Assembly: GCA_023458555.1 (NCBI GenBank)
Contig: JAEWYS010000005.1
Coordinates: 1 to 64,000, forward strand
Direction: 5' to 3'
Source: Bacteroidota bacterium
Lineage (GTDB): Bacteria > Bacteroidota > Bacteroidia > Cytophagales > Cytophagaceae
DNA length: 64,000 nt
The notes below the pieces were generated by a model. The model saw only the letters and a program-made list of their open reading frames with translations, did no database searches and had not been told where the DNA came from. Both the position numbers and the translations under genes were made by a program. This document shows, piece by piece, positions 39,084 through 48,684 of the stretch. Each line of letters starts with the position of its first letter. Position 1 is the stretch's first letter.

Positions 39084-40316
39084 ATGAAAAAACAATGTAT
39101 CAAATGGGGCATGGGTATTACGGCCGCCTCATTACTTTTTATAAGTTCCTGCAGAGAAAAGGAAAAGGTTGAAACGAAAGAAACCAAAGGAGACTATGTG
39201 GTGGCTGTCCGTTCGCAGGGAAGTTCGAATGTCGCCACAGACTACCTGGTTTCGGGCGATAATCTGATGTCTGGTGAATTATCCATAGTCGGTAATGGCG
39301 TGGAGCTGACCGGTTACCATTTTTATCAGCAAACCGGAAAATATCTGACTACTATTACCTATACGGATGTCAATGTCGGTACAATCTATAAAGTGAATGA
39401 AGAAAAGAAGCTGGTTGAGCACAGAAAGTTTACCATTGACCGATTGCATCTGTTTCAGGATATCAGCGCCACGGAGTTTCTGGCGGTCAATATTCCTTTT
39501 AAAGTAGCAGGTAATGACTATGGGACTTTCTATCATGTAAATGCAGAAACAGGTACTGTCATACTGAAAGGAAAGGTGAATCTCTATGAGCCGATGAAAG
39601 GAACGGAGGAGCAGGCGGTATTTTCCGGTATGACGCTCAGAGGAGACAAGCTGTTTGTTCCGTTTTTCCCGATCGCGGACGGCAGCTTCAATTCTACCTA
39701 TACGGATACCGCTTATGTCGCTGTATACTCATGGCCAGGCCTTACGTATGAAAAAAGAATCACTGACAACCGAACAGGGCCAATCGGTTCCTACGCTTCT
39801 CAGGGACATATCTTTACTACGGAAAGCAATGATATTTATACCGTATCTCCCTGCTCCTACTCTACGGGAGCTTCTCAGGAAACCAGGCCTTCGGGCATTC
39901 TCCGGATCAAGGCGGGAGAAACAGAGTTTGACAAGGATTATTTCCTTAATATCGAGGAGCTGAGCGGAGGATTTAAAGTTTGTAATACCTTCTATCTGGG
40001 AGGAAATAAGGTGCTGGCCAGCATTTTTACCACAAAGCATACCTTTGATGACCGCTGGGCCAGAGAAGATGTGAAGCTGGCGATTATCGACCTGGCTTCC
40101 AAAAATCTTACCTATGTAACAGGCGTTCCCGTACATTACGGAGGACCGACAGGCATGTACAACAATCATTTTATGGTTGACAACGGAAAAGTATATATCA
40201 AGATTGACAGCGCCGAAGGAATCTATATGTACGAGGTTGATCCCAATACGTATACCGGAGTACGCGGAGCTAAGATTACAGGCAATGACATCTTTGGAGT
40301 CTTTAATCTGAAGTAA
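39084..40316 (+). CDS. DUF4374 lipoprotein (iron-uptake partner)
   Basis: 410 residues with lipoprotein signal MKKQCIKWGMGITAASLLFISSC (Cys ~23). The mature part is beta-propeller-like (GDYVVAVRSQGSSNVATDYLVSGDNLMSGELSIVGNGVELTGYHFYQQTGKYL...), which is the DUF4374 pattern of Bacteroidota. Genes of this family regularly follow a TonB-dependent receptor in heme or siderophore loci; the protein would sit in the periplasm or on the outer membrane. Its biochemical role is not established. It is in an operon with the receptor (24-base gap). Confidence 0.88.
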   Translation: MKKQCIKWGMGITAASLLFISSCREKEKVETKETKGDYVVAVRSQGSSNVATDYLVSGDNLMSGELSIVGNGVELTGYHFYQQTGKYLTTITYTDVNVGTIYKVNEEKKLVEHRKFTIDRLHLFQDISATEFLAVNIPFKVAGNDYGTFYHVNAETGTVILKGKVNLYEPMKGTEEQAVFSGMTLRGDKLFVPFFPIADGSFNSTYTDTAYVAVYSWPGLTYEKRITDNRTGPIGSYASQGHIFTTESNDIYTVSPCSYSTGASQETRPSGILRIKAGETEFDKDYFLNIEELSGGFKVCNTFYLGGNKVLASIFTTKHTFDDRWAREDVKLAIIDLASKNLTYVTGVPVHYGGPTGMYNNHFMVDNGKVYIKIDSAEGIYMYEVDPNTYTGVRGAKITGNDIFGVFNLK

Positions 40317-40331
40317 TTGTTTTTATCCCTA

Positions 40332-40375
40332 AATGACAGGGTCCGTACCGATGCATCGGTACGGACCCTGTCATT
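40332..40375. terminator. Perfect 44-base palindrome after the receptor operon
   Basis: Two 22-base arms without a loop (first arm begins AATGACAGGGTCCGTACCG; second is its exact reverse complement). It is 15 bases past the DUF4374 stop and most likely acts as a terminator. RNA would need to open at least 3-4 bases for a loop. Perfect loopless symmetry also allows a protein-binding or recombination role. Confidence 0.75.
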
Positions 40376-40593
40376 GATAAGGGGTTTTTACATACAGTGT
40401 CGGTTGTATCATGGGTGTGTTGTTACGATAAAGTGTCGGACCAAATAGCTATCTATCTTACTACGGGTGAATAACCTGACTTAAGAGATCCTGAAGGCTT
40501 GGGAAAATATATCTAAGGTATCAATCATGCGCCTTTTTTAACATAAGCGCCGCTTTTTGATTTTGTATGAGGTATTATAAAATCAAAAAGCGT

Positions 40594-41814
40594 ATGAAAA
40601 AATGTTTACTATTATTTTTTGTCTTGTCCTGTTATCTGGCAGAAGCCCAGCAGGTAGAACTTACGGTAAGCGGCCCGGCAGGCAACCTGTATATCAACGA
40701 GATTTTTACCGGCTTTCAGTCACCTGCGACTGTTTCGGTTCCGACAGGACTTATCCGGGTAGGAATCGGGAATGATGACGGATATTTCCAAAAGACCATT
40801 GATCTGGATGCTGACGCGGCCATCGATCTTGACAATCTGCTTCCCTTAACCGAACGTTCGCACCGGGTGGTAATTGTAGCTCCCCGCTGGACCAGTCATG
40901 GAGGAGAGATGGCGTATCTGTCGGACAGTGATCTGATCATGGCCGAAGCGCTGGCTGACCGGGCGGGTGCGGAAGATGTGATGCCCGGAACGTACGGTAT
41001 GCTGGACTGGGAGGTAGATGTCTTCCCGATTGTGGAAAATGTCACCCTGTTTCGGGGGGCTGCTTCGGAAGATGTGCCTGATATGGACAGTTTTCTCAGT
41101 CAGGCCGGACTAAATTACCTGAGAGATGAATATGATGTTGTTCTGCTTTTTTATTCCATCTACATGGAAGACGGCTCCCAGGTACAAAATAGTCCTTGCT
41201 GCCTTTGGGGAAGCAGGGGGAATATGTGGATTTCCAATCTTACCCGTGACCAGTATGCCAACGATCCCGGCCAGTTTATGAGTCAGGGATATACGCATGA
41301 GTGGCTGCACGGCATCGAACAGACCAGCGGAATTTATATAGTAGATGGTTTGCATGGCGCTGAAGAGCATGGTTATACCGAAACTACGCATGATTCACAC
41401 GACTGGCGTGGCTGGTATTCTGATTTCATGAGAGGTCTGGTCCCAACGATTCCCGGTTCGGCAGAAGCGACTGATTATGTCGGGCAATTTCCCTATCTGA
41501 AAAACTTCGGACGGGACATGTGGGAGGATAGTGAGCCGGAGGTGATTACGTATCTGACTTCTTCCGTTGAACTGGCGGGGCCGGGAATATACCCTAATCC
41601 TGTAAATAGCGGCGGGAAGATTCAGGTAGAGATACATGGAGACCGGAGCTTGGCACATTATAGCATATATACCTCAGAAGGCAGGCTCGAGCGTGAAGGA
41701 ACTGAAACACAGTCCGGGATTTTCTCAATAAATGCTCCTGAGCAGACGGGTATTTATTTTATACACTTTTTTATGACGGATCAGACTTTCGTGAAAAAAG
41801 TTGTAGTTCATTAG
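40594..41814 (+). CDS. Secreted zincin-like protein with T9SS sorting domain
   Basis: 406 residues from ATG 40594 (MKKCLLLFFVLSCYLAEAQ, signal peptide). N-terminal ~70 residues form a PEGA-like beta domain (GPAGNLYINEIFTGFQSPATVSVPTGLIRVGIGNDDGY). The middle contains YTHEWLHGIEQTSG (HEXXH zinc-binding motif) followed by DGLHGAEEHGYTETTHDSHDW, in which a third ligand could be the Glu or His. C-terminal ~80 residues (GPGIYPNPVNSGGKIQVEIHGDRSLAHYSIYTSEGRLEREG...GIYFIHFFMTDQTFVKKVVVH) are the T9SS tail. It is therefore a candidate secreted metalloprotease. No protease family was recognised beyond the motif. Confidence 0.7.
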   Translation: MKKCLLLFFVLSCYLAEAQQVELTVSGPAGNLYINEIFTGFQSPATVSVPTGLIRVGIGNDDGYFQKTIDLDADAAIDLDNLLPLTERSHRVVIVAPRWTSHGGEMAYLSDSDLIMAEALADRAGAEDVMPGTYGMLDWEVDVFPIVENVTLFRGAASEDVPDMDSFLSQAGLNYLRDEYDVVLLFYSIYMEDGSQVQNSPCCLWGSRGNMWISNLTRDQYANDPGQFMSQGYTHEWLHGIEQTSGIYIVDGLHGAEEHGYTETTHDSHDWRGWYSDFMRGLVPTIPGSAEATDYVGQFPYLKNFGRDMWEDSEPEVITYLTSSVELAGPGIYPNPVNSGGKIQVEIHGDRSLAHYSIYTSEGRLEREGTETQSGIFSINAPEQTGIYFIHFFMTDQTFVKKVVVH

Positions 41815-41940
41815 AGAAAACCTCTGCGGGTAACACTCTGTTTTTTTTGATTGTTTTGTAATTGTATGAATGCCCAATAATATTTTATGGTGACCGTAGG
41901 TTCAGGCACTTCAGGAGCCTCAGCAGCTGCTCCCCGGAGG

Positions 41941-41955
41941 CTGAGGTTTCCGAAG
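41941..41955 (+). repeat. REP-like motif, diverged copy
   Basis: CTGAGGTTTCCGAAG matches the REP-like motif CTGAGGYYCTCGAAG of 60785-60865 at 13 of 15 positions. It lies in the gap between the zincin and the small secreted-protein gene, next to CCTCAG. Confidence 0.4.
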
Positions 41956-41991
41956 GAGTCTCTACCGGGATTTTTCTGCAGTAAACCCCTG

Positions 41992-42579
41992 TCATTTTAT
42001 AAGTATTTTACACCCTGTGCCCAGAAAAAAGATGTCCGTGATTTTCATTGTTTTCCTGTTGGGAAAATAGCTCGATATATACAGATCGTTGGTATTGGCT
42101 TCAATATAGAAAGCAATTTTATCTATAAAATCAATTCCTGAATCAAAAGTGACCTGTGTGCTGAAAAACAGATGAGTACGGGTGCTCCGGCTCCACCAGT
42201 AATAGCCTTTGGGGTACTGCTGGTCCCAGGCCAGTCCCAGATTTTTGCCGAAGTTCTGGCAGAGAAAGACACCGGCCTGTATTGGCTGCCAGTACAGCTT
42301 CTGTGCAAGCCTGAGCTGAAACGGACTGACACTGAGCTTGAGAGACAGAGAATGATTGGCATAATCTCCCCAGGCAGGTGTATAGCCATACAAAAGCCCC
42401 AGCTCAAACAGTTGTTTTTTACCTGTTTTGGCAATGCCGGCCGAGAAAAGCCCTGTGCTTCCTGCATATTGAAGGCTGAAAGTGGTATATGGCATCTGTT
42501 TCTTCAGCCAGCTTTGCGCCTGTATATTGGATAGAAAGAAGAAAACAAATACAAATCCGATGGCAACTTTCCTGCTCAT
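41992..42579 (-). CDS. Small secreted or outer-membrane protein of unknown function
   Basis: 195 residues from ATG 42579 (MSRKVAIGFVFVFFFLSNIQAQ, signal peptide with QAQ cleavage); the longer frame from 42603 would overlap the upstream gene. The mature part alternates aromatic and polar residues (TTFSLQYAGSTGLFSAGIAKTGKKQLFELGLLYGYTPAWGDYANHSLSLKLSVSPFQL), as in a small outer-membrane beta barrel. It is 10 bases below the metallophosphoesterase gene, in one operon with it. Confidence 0.7.
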   Translation of the reverse strand: MSRKVAIGFVFVFFFLSNIQAQSWLKKQMPYTTFSLQYAGSTGLFSAGIAKTGKKQLFELGLLYGYTPAWGDYANHSLSLKLSVSPFQLRLAQKLYWQPIQAGVFLCQNFGKNLGLAWDQQYPKGYYWWSRSTRTHLFFSTQVTFDSGIDFIDKIAFYIEANTNDLYISSYFPNRKTMKITDIFFLGTGCKILIK

Positions 42580-42589
42580 AATTGCTAAT

Positions 42590-43405
42590 CTAATACGGAA
42601 CAAGTTCCTTTATAATCTTTCCTTGTATCAGCTTCAGAAGCACGAACTCACTTTGCTGCACTCCGTTGGAAACCATATACCGTACATGGTCATGGTAGGC
42701 AAAAAGATCCATTGTACTGTGCCTGTGTCCATGCAGAGAAAGAATAAAATTTGGTTGCGAAGCAAAAAGGTTCCTGTATGGCTGTTCCAGCTTGCTGTCA
42801 AAGTCGGCGTCAAAGGGAGGTACATGTGAAATCCCTACAAACCAGGAGGCGCTGCTATCCCGGAGCTCGTTTTCCAGCCATTGTATATCCGGGATGTTTC
42901 CGTCAAAATTATATTCCCGCCCGTTGGTATCATGGATCAGAAATTTGTACCCTTTGTAAGTAAAAGAGAAGTTCTTCTCCCCGAATATTTTTTCATACAA
43001 CAGGCCATTATTGGCTGTAAAATCATGATTGCCGATAGCGCATATATGCGGAACATTCAGGTCCTGAAGCCGCTCATAAATCCAGGTGTATTCGCGCAAC
43101 AGCCCAAAGTCAGCAATGTCACCGCTTAGTACTAGAAAATCAATATCCGGAATGGTATTCACCTTATCTACCAGCCGCCGGAGCTGATCGTAAAAACGTT
43201 GGGAATCTCCGGAAAATACGATCGTAACAGTGTCGTCCGGATGCTGATCACGTGCTGAAAATAGCCGTTCCATATTCTGCCTGTTCAGCTCCCGGGGCAT
43301 ATCCGGAACAAATGTCTGATACGGGCTGTATTCAAACTTATTGCATCCCGATAGCAGTATGGATAAAAATATACATACAGGTAATGTACAGTGTATACGA
43401 TGCAT
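42590..43405 (-). CDS. Metallophosphoesterase lipoprotein
   Basis: 271 residues. Lipoprotein signal MHRIHCTLPVCIFLSILLSGC (Cys 21). Calcineurin-like phosphoesterase motifs are in order: TIVFSGDSQ (partial D-x-Q in place of D-x-H), LVLSGDIADFG (GDxxD), CAIGNHDF (GNHD), WFVGISHVPPF (H) and LSLHGHRHS (GHxH). The first block reads GDSQ and not GDxH, a known variation. It would hydrolyse phosphate esters in the periplasm or at the cell surface; the substrate is open. Co-transcribed with the small protein at 41992. Confidence 0.9.
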   Translation of the reverse strand: MHRIHCTLPVCIFLSILLSGCNKFEYSPYQTFVPDMPRELNRQNMERLFSARDQHPDDTVTIVFSGDSQRFYDQLRRLVDKVNTIPDIDFLVLSGDIADFGLLREYTWIYERLQDLNVPHICAIGNHDFTANNGLLYEKIFGEKNFSFTYKGYKFLIHDTNGREYNFDGNIPDIQWLENELRDSSASWFVGISHVPPFDADFDSKLEQPYRNLFASQPNFILSLHGHRHSTMDLFAYHDHVRYMVSNGVQQSEFVLLKLIQGKIIKELVPY

Positions 43406-43596
43406 GAATGATATTCCCCTAATAAGTCAATTACAATCTTAACCGGAAGTTTTGATTAAGGTTAACCCACGCCAGACTGATCAATAGCCGGCTGCTGCAA
43501 AGCTGTGATTAAATACGTGCGGAAAAAAGATGTCAGATTCGGTATAACTTGTCTGTTTTACGGATAGAATGTTGATGGTTGCCGGACAGCCGGACC

Positions 43597-44523
43597 TCAG
43601 CGCGGAGTATCCGTCACCAGCGACAAGCGATAGGCTTTCGGAGAAATGCCATAGATGCGTTTGAAGAATTTGCTGAAAAAAGCGGGATCACAGAAGTTAA
43701 GGTCATAGGCAATTTCTGATATCGTAAGACTGGTGCTTTCCAGAAGATGCTTTGCTTCCAGTGCGTTTAGTTCGGCAATAATCTGTCCTGCTGTTTTTCC
43801 GGTGAGCTCCTTGGTCGTTTCGGACAAATGTTTGGAAGTCACAAAAAGCCGGTCGCTATAAAAAGAAAGATTGCGCTGAGTGGTATGATGTTCCAGGACA
43901 AGCTGCCTGAATTTCATAACCAGCTCTTCTTTTCGTCCATACTGATAACGGTCTGTGCTATGTTTGCGTCCGATTGCAGCTGTTTCATAGATTGTTTCCA
44001 TAAAGGACAGAAAAAGAAGTTCCTGACCGAAAATATGAGAATCAGCCTCCTGCGACCGTTTCTGCAGCTGGCTGATCAGGTGATTGTACAATGCTCCTTC
44101 TTTGCTGGTAAGCGGCCATACCGACTGATACTCGGAGGAGAAAAAATTCAGTTGTTCCTGCGGGCGCTCATCCGGAAGCTTCTGCTTCATAAAATCCAGC
44201 GTAAAGCTGAAACCCTCGAGGGAGCAGTCTTCGCTCACAGAAATCAGCCTGCGCATGGTGGCGGGGCTGGCAATGATCAGTTGATTGGACGTTACGGTAT
44301 GGGTATTGGAATTGAGTGTGATGACCAGCTGACCTGATATAACCCGAATGACCGAAAAGAAGTCTGTCCGGAATGCTGAAACCGGTATACCCGGCGCTGT
44401 CTTGCCGGATAACGATTTTTGGCTGCGGAATACCCGAAAATAGCTGGTTCCCGTACATTCATCATTGGAAGGCACCATTTGGCGGATATCGCTGTGTCTG
44501 AGTATGTTTTTAAATCTTGGCAA
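43597..44523 (-). CDS. AraC-family transcriptional regulator
   Basis: 308 residues (TTG at 44523 as the only upstream start; ATG 44478 is another possibility). N-terminal cupin-like ligand domain (VIRVISGQLVITLNSNTHTVTSNQLIIASPATMRRLISVS), then the double HTH: YSDRLFVTSKHLSETTKELTGKTAGQIIAELNALEAKHLLESTSLTISEIAYDLNFCDPAFFSKFFKRIYGISPKAYRLS, which is the standard AraC C-terminus. No obvious target gene is co-directional; the metallophosphoesterase operon below and the rhamnogalacturonan lyase opposite are candidates. Confidence 0.92.
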   Translation of the reverse strand: MPRFKNILRHSDIRQMVPSNDECTGTSYFRVFRSQKSLSGKTAPGIPVSAFRTDFFSVIRVISGQLVITLNSNTHTVTSNQLIIASPATMRRLISVSEDCSLEGFSFTLDFMKQKLPDERPQEQLNFFSSEYQSVWPLTSKEGALYNHLISQLQKRSQEADSHIFGQELLFLSFMETIYETAAIGRKHSTDRYQYGRKEELVMKFRQLVLEHHTTQRNLSFYSDRLFVTSKHLSETTKELTGKTAGQIIAELNALEAKHLLESTSLTISEIAYDLNFCDPAFFSKFFKRIYGISPKAYRLSLVTDTPR

Positions 44524-44913
44524 GCTGACAGTCTTTCGTGTATGATGTATCAGTCTGTAATCGTTGGTCTGTAGTTGTCAGAACGTACAGGTATACGTGT
44601 TATTTTCCGGCAACCTGCCATTTTGCCGAAATTTGAATATGCGCCCGGATGGCTGATAGGTGTTTTTTGATCTTTTTCTCTCTTGTTCAGTTTTTTAACG
44701 GTTGTCAAAATCTTTTGACTCCATAGAATGATTCTGGGGGCATGGTGGTATATGAAGTCGTGACTGTAGCGCCATCTCCGATGATGGTTCCACAGGTATT
44801 CTGATATCAGCCGGATATTTCTATCCACCCCGATGTTTTTTGTCGAATTTGTCAAGCCGTTGCAACGCCCCTGTAATTTCGATGCGATTCCGGAGGCTGT
44901 ATCCGGTGCACCG
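44524..44913. other. Intergenic region without recognised gene
   Basis: Upstream of the AraC gene. The open frame across 44550-44984 has no protein-like composition and is not accepted. No RNA gene recognised. Confidence 0.4.
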
Positions 44914-44990
44914 CGATCTTTGAGCTTTAAGCTTCTAACGGTTAAGAACGGCTGTAAATCAATGTATAGAGAAGTACGTGCCAAACTCTG
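44914..44990 (+). repeat. Direct repeat left of the rhamnogalacturonan lyase gene
   Basis: CGATCTTTGAGCTTTAAGCT (44914-44933), then AATCAATGTAT and GAAGTACGTGCC. The same three blocks in the same order occur at 48685-48770 on the other side of the gene, with one mismatch in the first 21 bases. Confidence 0.65.
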
Positions 44991-45092
44991 TTGCTGAATT
45001 CGGGATGGTGAAAAAAAAAACTTACAGTGATTCGTTACCTTCTGTTTTTTGAAATGTCTATAAAGCAGATTCTATTCAAAAAAATGAATATT

Positions 45093-48000
45093 ATGAAGAA
45101 ACTATTTTTACTAAGGTTAACTATTTGCAGCCTGTTGTTTATTTTATTTTTATTTCAAACCGGCACTGTTCAGGCACAGCGGAAAATGGAAAAGCTCGAC
45201 CGTGGTCTGGTTGCGGTGAGAACTAACAATGGAGTTTTCTTAAGCTGGAGAGTATTAGGTACCGACCCCAAAGATATTGCATTTAATATCTATAGAAATG
45301 GAACCAAAGTGAACGGGACTCCTATCACGGGGGCCACAAACATGGTTGATGGGGCTGGTTCAGCGAGTTCTAACTATACAGTCAGGCCTGCTTTAGGTGG
45401 AATTGAGCAGGCACACGGGAGTTCTGTAACAGTATGGGACTCACAGGTAAAGACTATCACGTTGAGTAACCGGCCAGGCAGCAACCATGCTCCTAATGAC
45501 ATCAGTGTCGGGGATCTTGACGGAGATGGACAATATGAGCTCATTGTGAAGTGGTATCCCAATAACGCTAAGGATAATTCGCAGTCAGGTGTGACCGATA
45601 ATACGTATTTAGACGCTTACAAACTGGATGGGACATTTATGTGGCGGATTGACCTGGGTATAAATATCCGGTCAGGCGCCCATTACACACAGTTTCTTGT
45701 AGGGGATTACGACTCCGACGGCTTTGCTGAAGTCGCTTGCAAAACAGCCCCGGGTACCAGAGACGGTAAAGGTAATTATCTGAGCAAAGGGCCTGCGTCC
45801 GGTGATAATGATGCAGCAGATTACAGAAACAGTGGTGGCTATGTGCTGTCAGGACCTGAATATCTTACTATTTTCAACGGCAAAACCGGTGAAGAGATGG
45901 CAACCGTCAATTATGTCGTTCCCAGAGGAACTGTTAGTAGTTGGGGTGATAATTACGGAAACAGAGTTGACCGTTTTAACGCTACAAACGCCTACCTTGA
46001 CGGAATTAAACCCAGCATGATTTTCCAGAGAGGGTACTATACGCGAATGGTTGTTGCCGCTTTCGACTGGAATGGACAAGCATTGACCAGCAGATGGACC
46101 TTTGATTCGAATAACTCAGGTAGTGAGAGGGCTCGCGGTCAGGGAAACCATAGCATTATGGCCGCAGATATTGATGGAGACGGTTTTGATGAAATATTAA
46201 CAGGGTCTGCATGTATTGATCATGATGGCAAACTAAAATGGACCACAGGATATGGGCATGGTGATGCCAATCATGTGGGCGATTTTGATCCGGGCAGTCC
46301 TGGTTTGGAAGTGTGGCAGGTAAGTGAAAATAAAGGAAGTGAACCTGACCACTACATGATCAGAGCGAGTGACGGACATGTTCTCTGGCGTAATGGTAGC
46401 GGAAATGACAATGGGCGCGGCATGATTGCCGATATCGATGCCCGGTATCCAGGACAGGAGGCATGGTCAAATTCCGTTGCCGGAACCTATAGGGCCAACG
46501 GAACACAGTTTACCACCTCAAAACCAGGTTCAGCCAATTTCAGGATTTATTGGGATGGCGATCTGCAGGATGAATTACCAAACGGCAGTAGCAATAATAC
46601 GAATAACCGAATCGATAAATGGAATGGTAATGGTACAGCAAGTATTTTTACTCTTACAGGTTTGACATGTAATGGCACAAAGGCGACACCAAATATTGTT
46701 GCTGACCTTTTTGGGGACTGGCGTGAAGAAATTATCCTCCATGATGGAGCCAATCGTCTTTATATACATACCACTATTATTCCGACCCAGCATAAATTAT
46801 ATACGTTGATGCATGATCCTGTTTACAGGAATGCCATTTCATGGCAGCAGTCTTCATACAACCAGCCTCCTCATCTGGGCTTCTTCCTCGGTGCTGGGGT
46901 GGAAAATGCCCCGACTCCCAATATTGTACTGGTTGGTGGTAGTGATTGCAACGGAGTATCAGGTGGCAGCGCCTATTTAGACGATTGTGGAACTTGTGTA
47001 GGTGGCAATACAGGAAAGACTGCCTGCACAATAGATTGTAATGGTGATGTAAACGGAACTGCTGCTATGGATGCCTGCGGTTTTTGCGCGGGTGGCAATA
47101 CCGGACGTGTGGCTTGTATCGGATCTGTTCAGGGTGAGGATTTTTGTAGTGCGGCGGGAGTTAAAGAATCCATTAATGGAGGCTTTACAGGAGAAGGTTA
47201 TATTAACTTTGAAAATGCGTTAAACTCCAATGGTGTCTGGTATCTGTTATCGGACAGGGATATGTCGGTGAGCATTGGAGTGCGTTATGCCAATGGAGGC
47301 GGAACGGCGAGAGGGATGAGTCTTCTTGTCAATGGTACGGTACAAGGTGCTATAACGGGAGCATCTACCGGTAGTTGGACGACCTGGGTCGGAGAATACG
47401 TTACGTTGAATCTTTCCCGTGGTGCCAATCAGCTGGAGTTACGATCTCTTGGTTCAGATGGTGGTCCTAACATCGATTTGTTCTCATACTCAGTCACTGG
47501 TCTGACCTTTGCGGGATGTGAAGAAGACTGTCAGGGTATCGTAGGCGGAGCCGCGTTTACGGATGGTTGTGGCGTGTGTGTAGGAGGAACAACCGGCAAG
47601 ACAGCCTGTATACAGGATTGCGCGGGAATCTGGGGAGGAGATGCGGAAGAAGACGCTTGCGGAGTCTGCGTTGGTGGTCAGACCGGCTTTAAAGGCTGTG
47701 CAGGCACCCTTGAAGCAGAAGACGCATGTAGTGTAGACGGTATTCAGCTGGAAAGCATAAACCAGGGGTTTTCAGGTGCGGGCTATGTAAATACGGATAA
47801 TAGTATGGGTAGCAGCATCACCTGGATATTGAATAGCGCTGCTTCTCAGACCGCTACGCTTTCTTTCCGTTTTGCAAACGGTGGAAATAATGCACGTGAC
47901 GGGAGATTAATTGTAAACCAGGCTCCGGCAGGTACTCTCAGCCTGCCTGCAACAGGGGCATGGACCACATGGCTGCAATCAACTGTGAACGTAAACCTTG

Positions 48001-48329
48001 AAGAAGGAGATAATGAGATTGTCCTGGAAGCCATCACTCCGGATGGTTTAGCCAATATTGATGTACTGTCATTTTCGGAAGGTATCTCCAATGCACCCTG
48101 CCCGATAATTACCGGGATCTCCACATGGAAAGATGCTGCCTCTGCAGTATATCCTAACCCGACTCATGGCAGGGTAACATGGAACGGGGATAAGCCATGG
48201 AATTTGTATAATGCCCAGGGGCTGGAAATTAATCAGGGCAAAGGGAGTTTCTTAGACCTTTCGGCTTACCCGGACGGAATTTACCTGCTGAAACTGGACA
48301 ATAATATCATAAAAGTAATTAAGGAATAA
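45093..48329 (+). CDS. Rhamnogalacturonan lyase (PL11-like) with Cys-rich repeats, two CBMs and T9SS tail
   Basis: 1078 residues from ATG 45093 (MKKLFLLRLTICSLLFILFLFQTGTVQAQ signal). Residues ~30-610: PL11-type lyase (MEKLDRGLVAVRTNNGVFLSWRVLGTDP, VGDLDGDGQYELIVKWYP, GDYDSDGFAEVACKTAPGTRDG, several Ca2+-binding D-x-D-x-D loops, LFGDWREEIILHDG). It cleaves the rhamnogalacturonan-I backbone of pectin. Then two Cys-rich repeats (DC-x-G...D-x-CG-x-C-x-GG-x-TG-x-x-x-C, ~617-675), a CBM35-like module (~680-805), two more Cys repeats (~810-865), a second CBM35-like module (~868-1000) and a T9SS tail (AVYPNPTHGRVTWNG...GIYLLKLDNNIIKVIKE). An extracellular, substrate-bound pectin enzyme. It is flanked by direct repeats and has a strong terminator. 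Confidence 0.93.
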   Translation: MKKLFLLRLTICSLLFILFLFQTGTVQAQRKMEKLDRGLVAVRTNNGVFLSWRVLGTDPKDIAFNIYRNGTKVNGTPITGATNMVDGAGSASSNYTVRPALGGIEQAHGSSVTVWDSQVKTITLSNRPGSNHAPNDISVGDLDGDGQYELIVKWYPNNAKDNSQSGVTDNTYLDAYKLDGTFMWRIDLGINIRSGAHYTQFLVGDYDSDGFAEVACKTAPGTRDGKGNYLSKGPASGDNDAADYRNSGGYVLSGPEYLTIFNGKTGEEMATVNYVVPRGTVSSWGDNYGNRVDRFNATNAYLDGIKPSMIFQRGYYTRMVVAAFDWNGQALTSRWTFDSNNSGSERARGQGNHSIMAADIDGDGFDEILTGSACIDHDGKLKWTTGYGHGDANHVGDFDPGSPGLEVWQVSENKGSEPDHYMIRASDGHVLWRNGSGNDNGRGMIADIDARYPGQEAWSNSVAGTYRANGTQFTTSKPGSANFRIYWDGDLQDELPNGSSNNTNNRIDKWNGNGTASIFTLTGLTCNGTKATPNIVADLFGDWREEIILHDGANRLYIHTTIIPTQHKLYTLMHDPVYRNAISWQQSSYNQPPHLGFFLGAGVENAPTPNIVLVGGSDCNGVSGGSAYLDDCGTCVGGNTGKTACTIDCNGDVNGTAAMDACGFCAGGNTGRVACIGSVQGEDFCSAAGVKESINGGFTGEGYINFENALNSNGVWYLLSDRDMSVSIGVRYANGGGTARGMSLLVNGTVQGAITGASTGSWTTWVGEYVTLNLSRGANQLELRSLGSDGGPNIDLFSYSVTGLTFAGCEEDCQGIVGGAAFTDGCGVCVGGTTGKTACIQDCAGIWGGDAEEDACGVCVGGQTGFKGCAGTLEAEDACSVDGIQLESINQGFSGAGYVNTDNSMGSSITWILNSAASQTATLSFRFANGGNNARDGRLIVNQAPAGTLSLPATGAWTTWLQSTVNVNLEEGDNEIVLEAITPDGLANIDVLSFSEGISNAPCPIITGISTWKDAASAVYPNPTHGRVTWNGDKPWNLYNAQGLEINQGKGSFLDLSAYPDGIYLLKLDNNIIKVIKE

Positions 48330-48364
48330 GACAATGCAATTGTCTTAAAAGCCTATTCTAGAAC

Positions 48365-48401
48365 AAACCCCTTTGTTTATTACATATAAACAAAGGGGTT
48401 T
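48365..48401. terminator. Rho-independent terminator after rhamnogalacturonan lyase gene
   Basis: AAACCCCTTTGTTTA (48365-48379), 7-base loop, TAAACAAAGGGGTTT (48387-48401), then further Ts: a perfect 15-bp stem. Confidence 0.9.
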
Positions 48402-48650
48402 TTATGATTTTGAATCAATGATGATATTCCATTGCAACCCGGTTGCTGTAGCAGGAAAGGTTATGTGACTATGTGATTATTTATAGGTATGGAGTTCGTT
48501 GATGATTATCTGGTGGTTGATTTTAAGAAAATAATATTAGGTGTCTAAGCGACAACTGTTTGATTTTTTGGAAGAATAGCTGACTCTCTCATGTCAGAGC
48601 TATAAAAAAACGAGAACAGGCTTCACTAATCGCCGGAAGCAATCTTTTGT

Positions 48651-48665
48651 CTTCGAGAACCTCAG
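48651..48665 (-). repeat. REP-like motif
   Basis: CTTCGAGAACCTCAG is the reverse complement of CTGAGGTTCTCGAAG, the same motif found three times at 60785-60865. Confidence 0.55.
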
Positions 48666-48684
48666 ACACCGGAAATCTGCACTA

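Noticed and set aside
44550..44984. Open frame of 144 codons upstream of the rhamnogalacturonan lyase
   Set aside because: Composition is not protein-like, it overlaps the left direct repeat, and no motif is visible.
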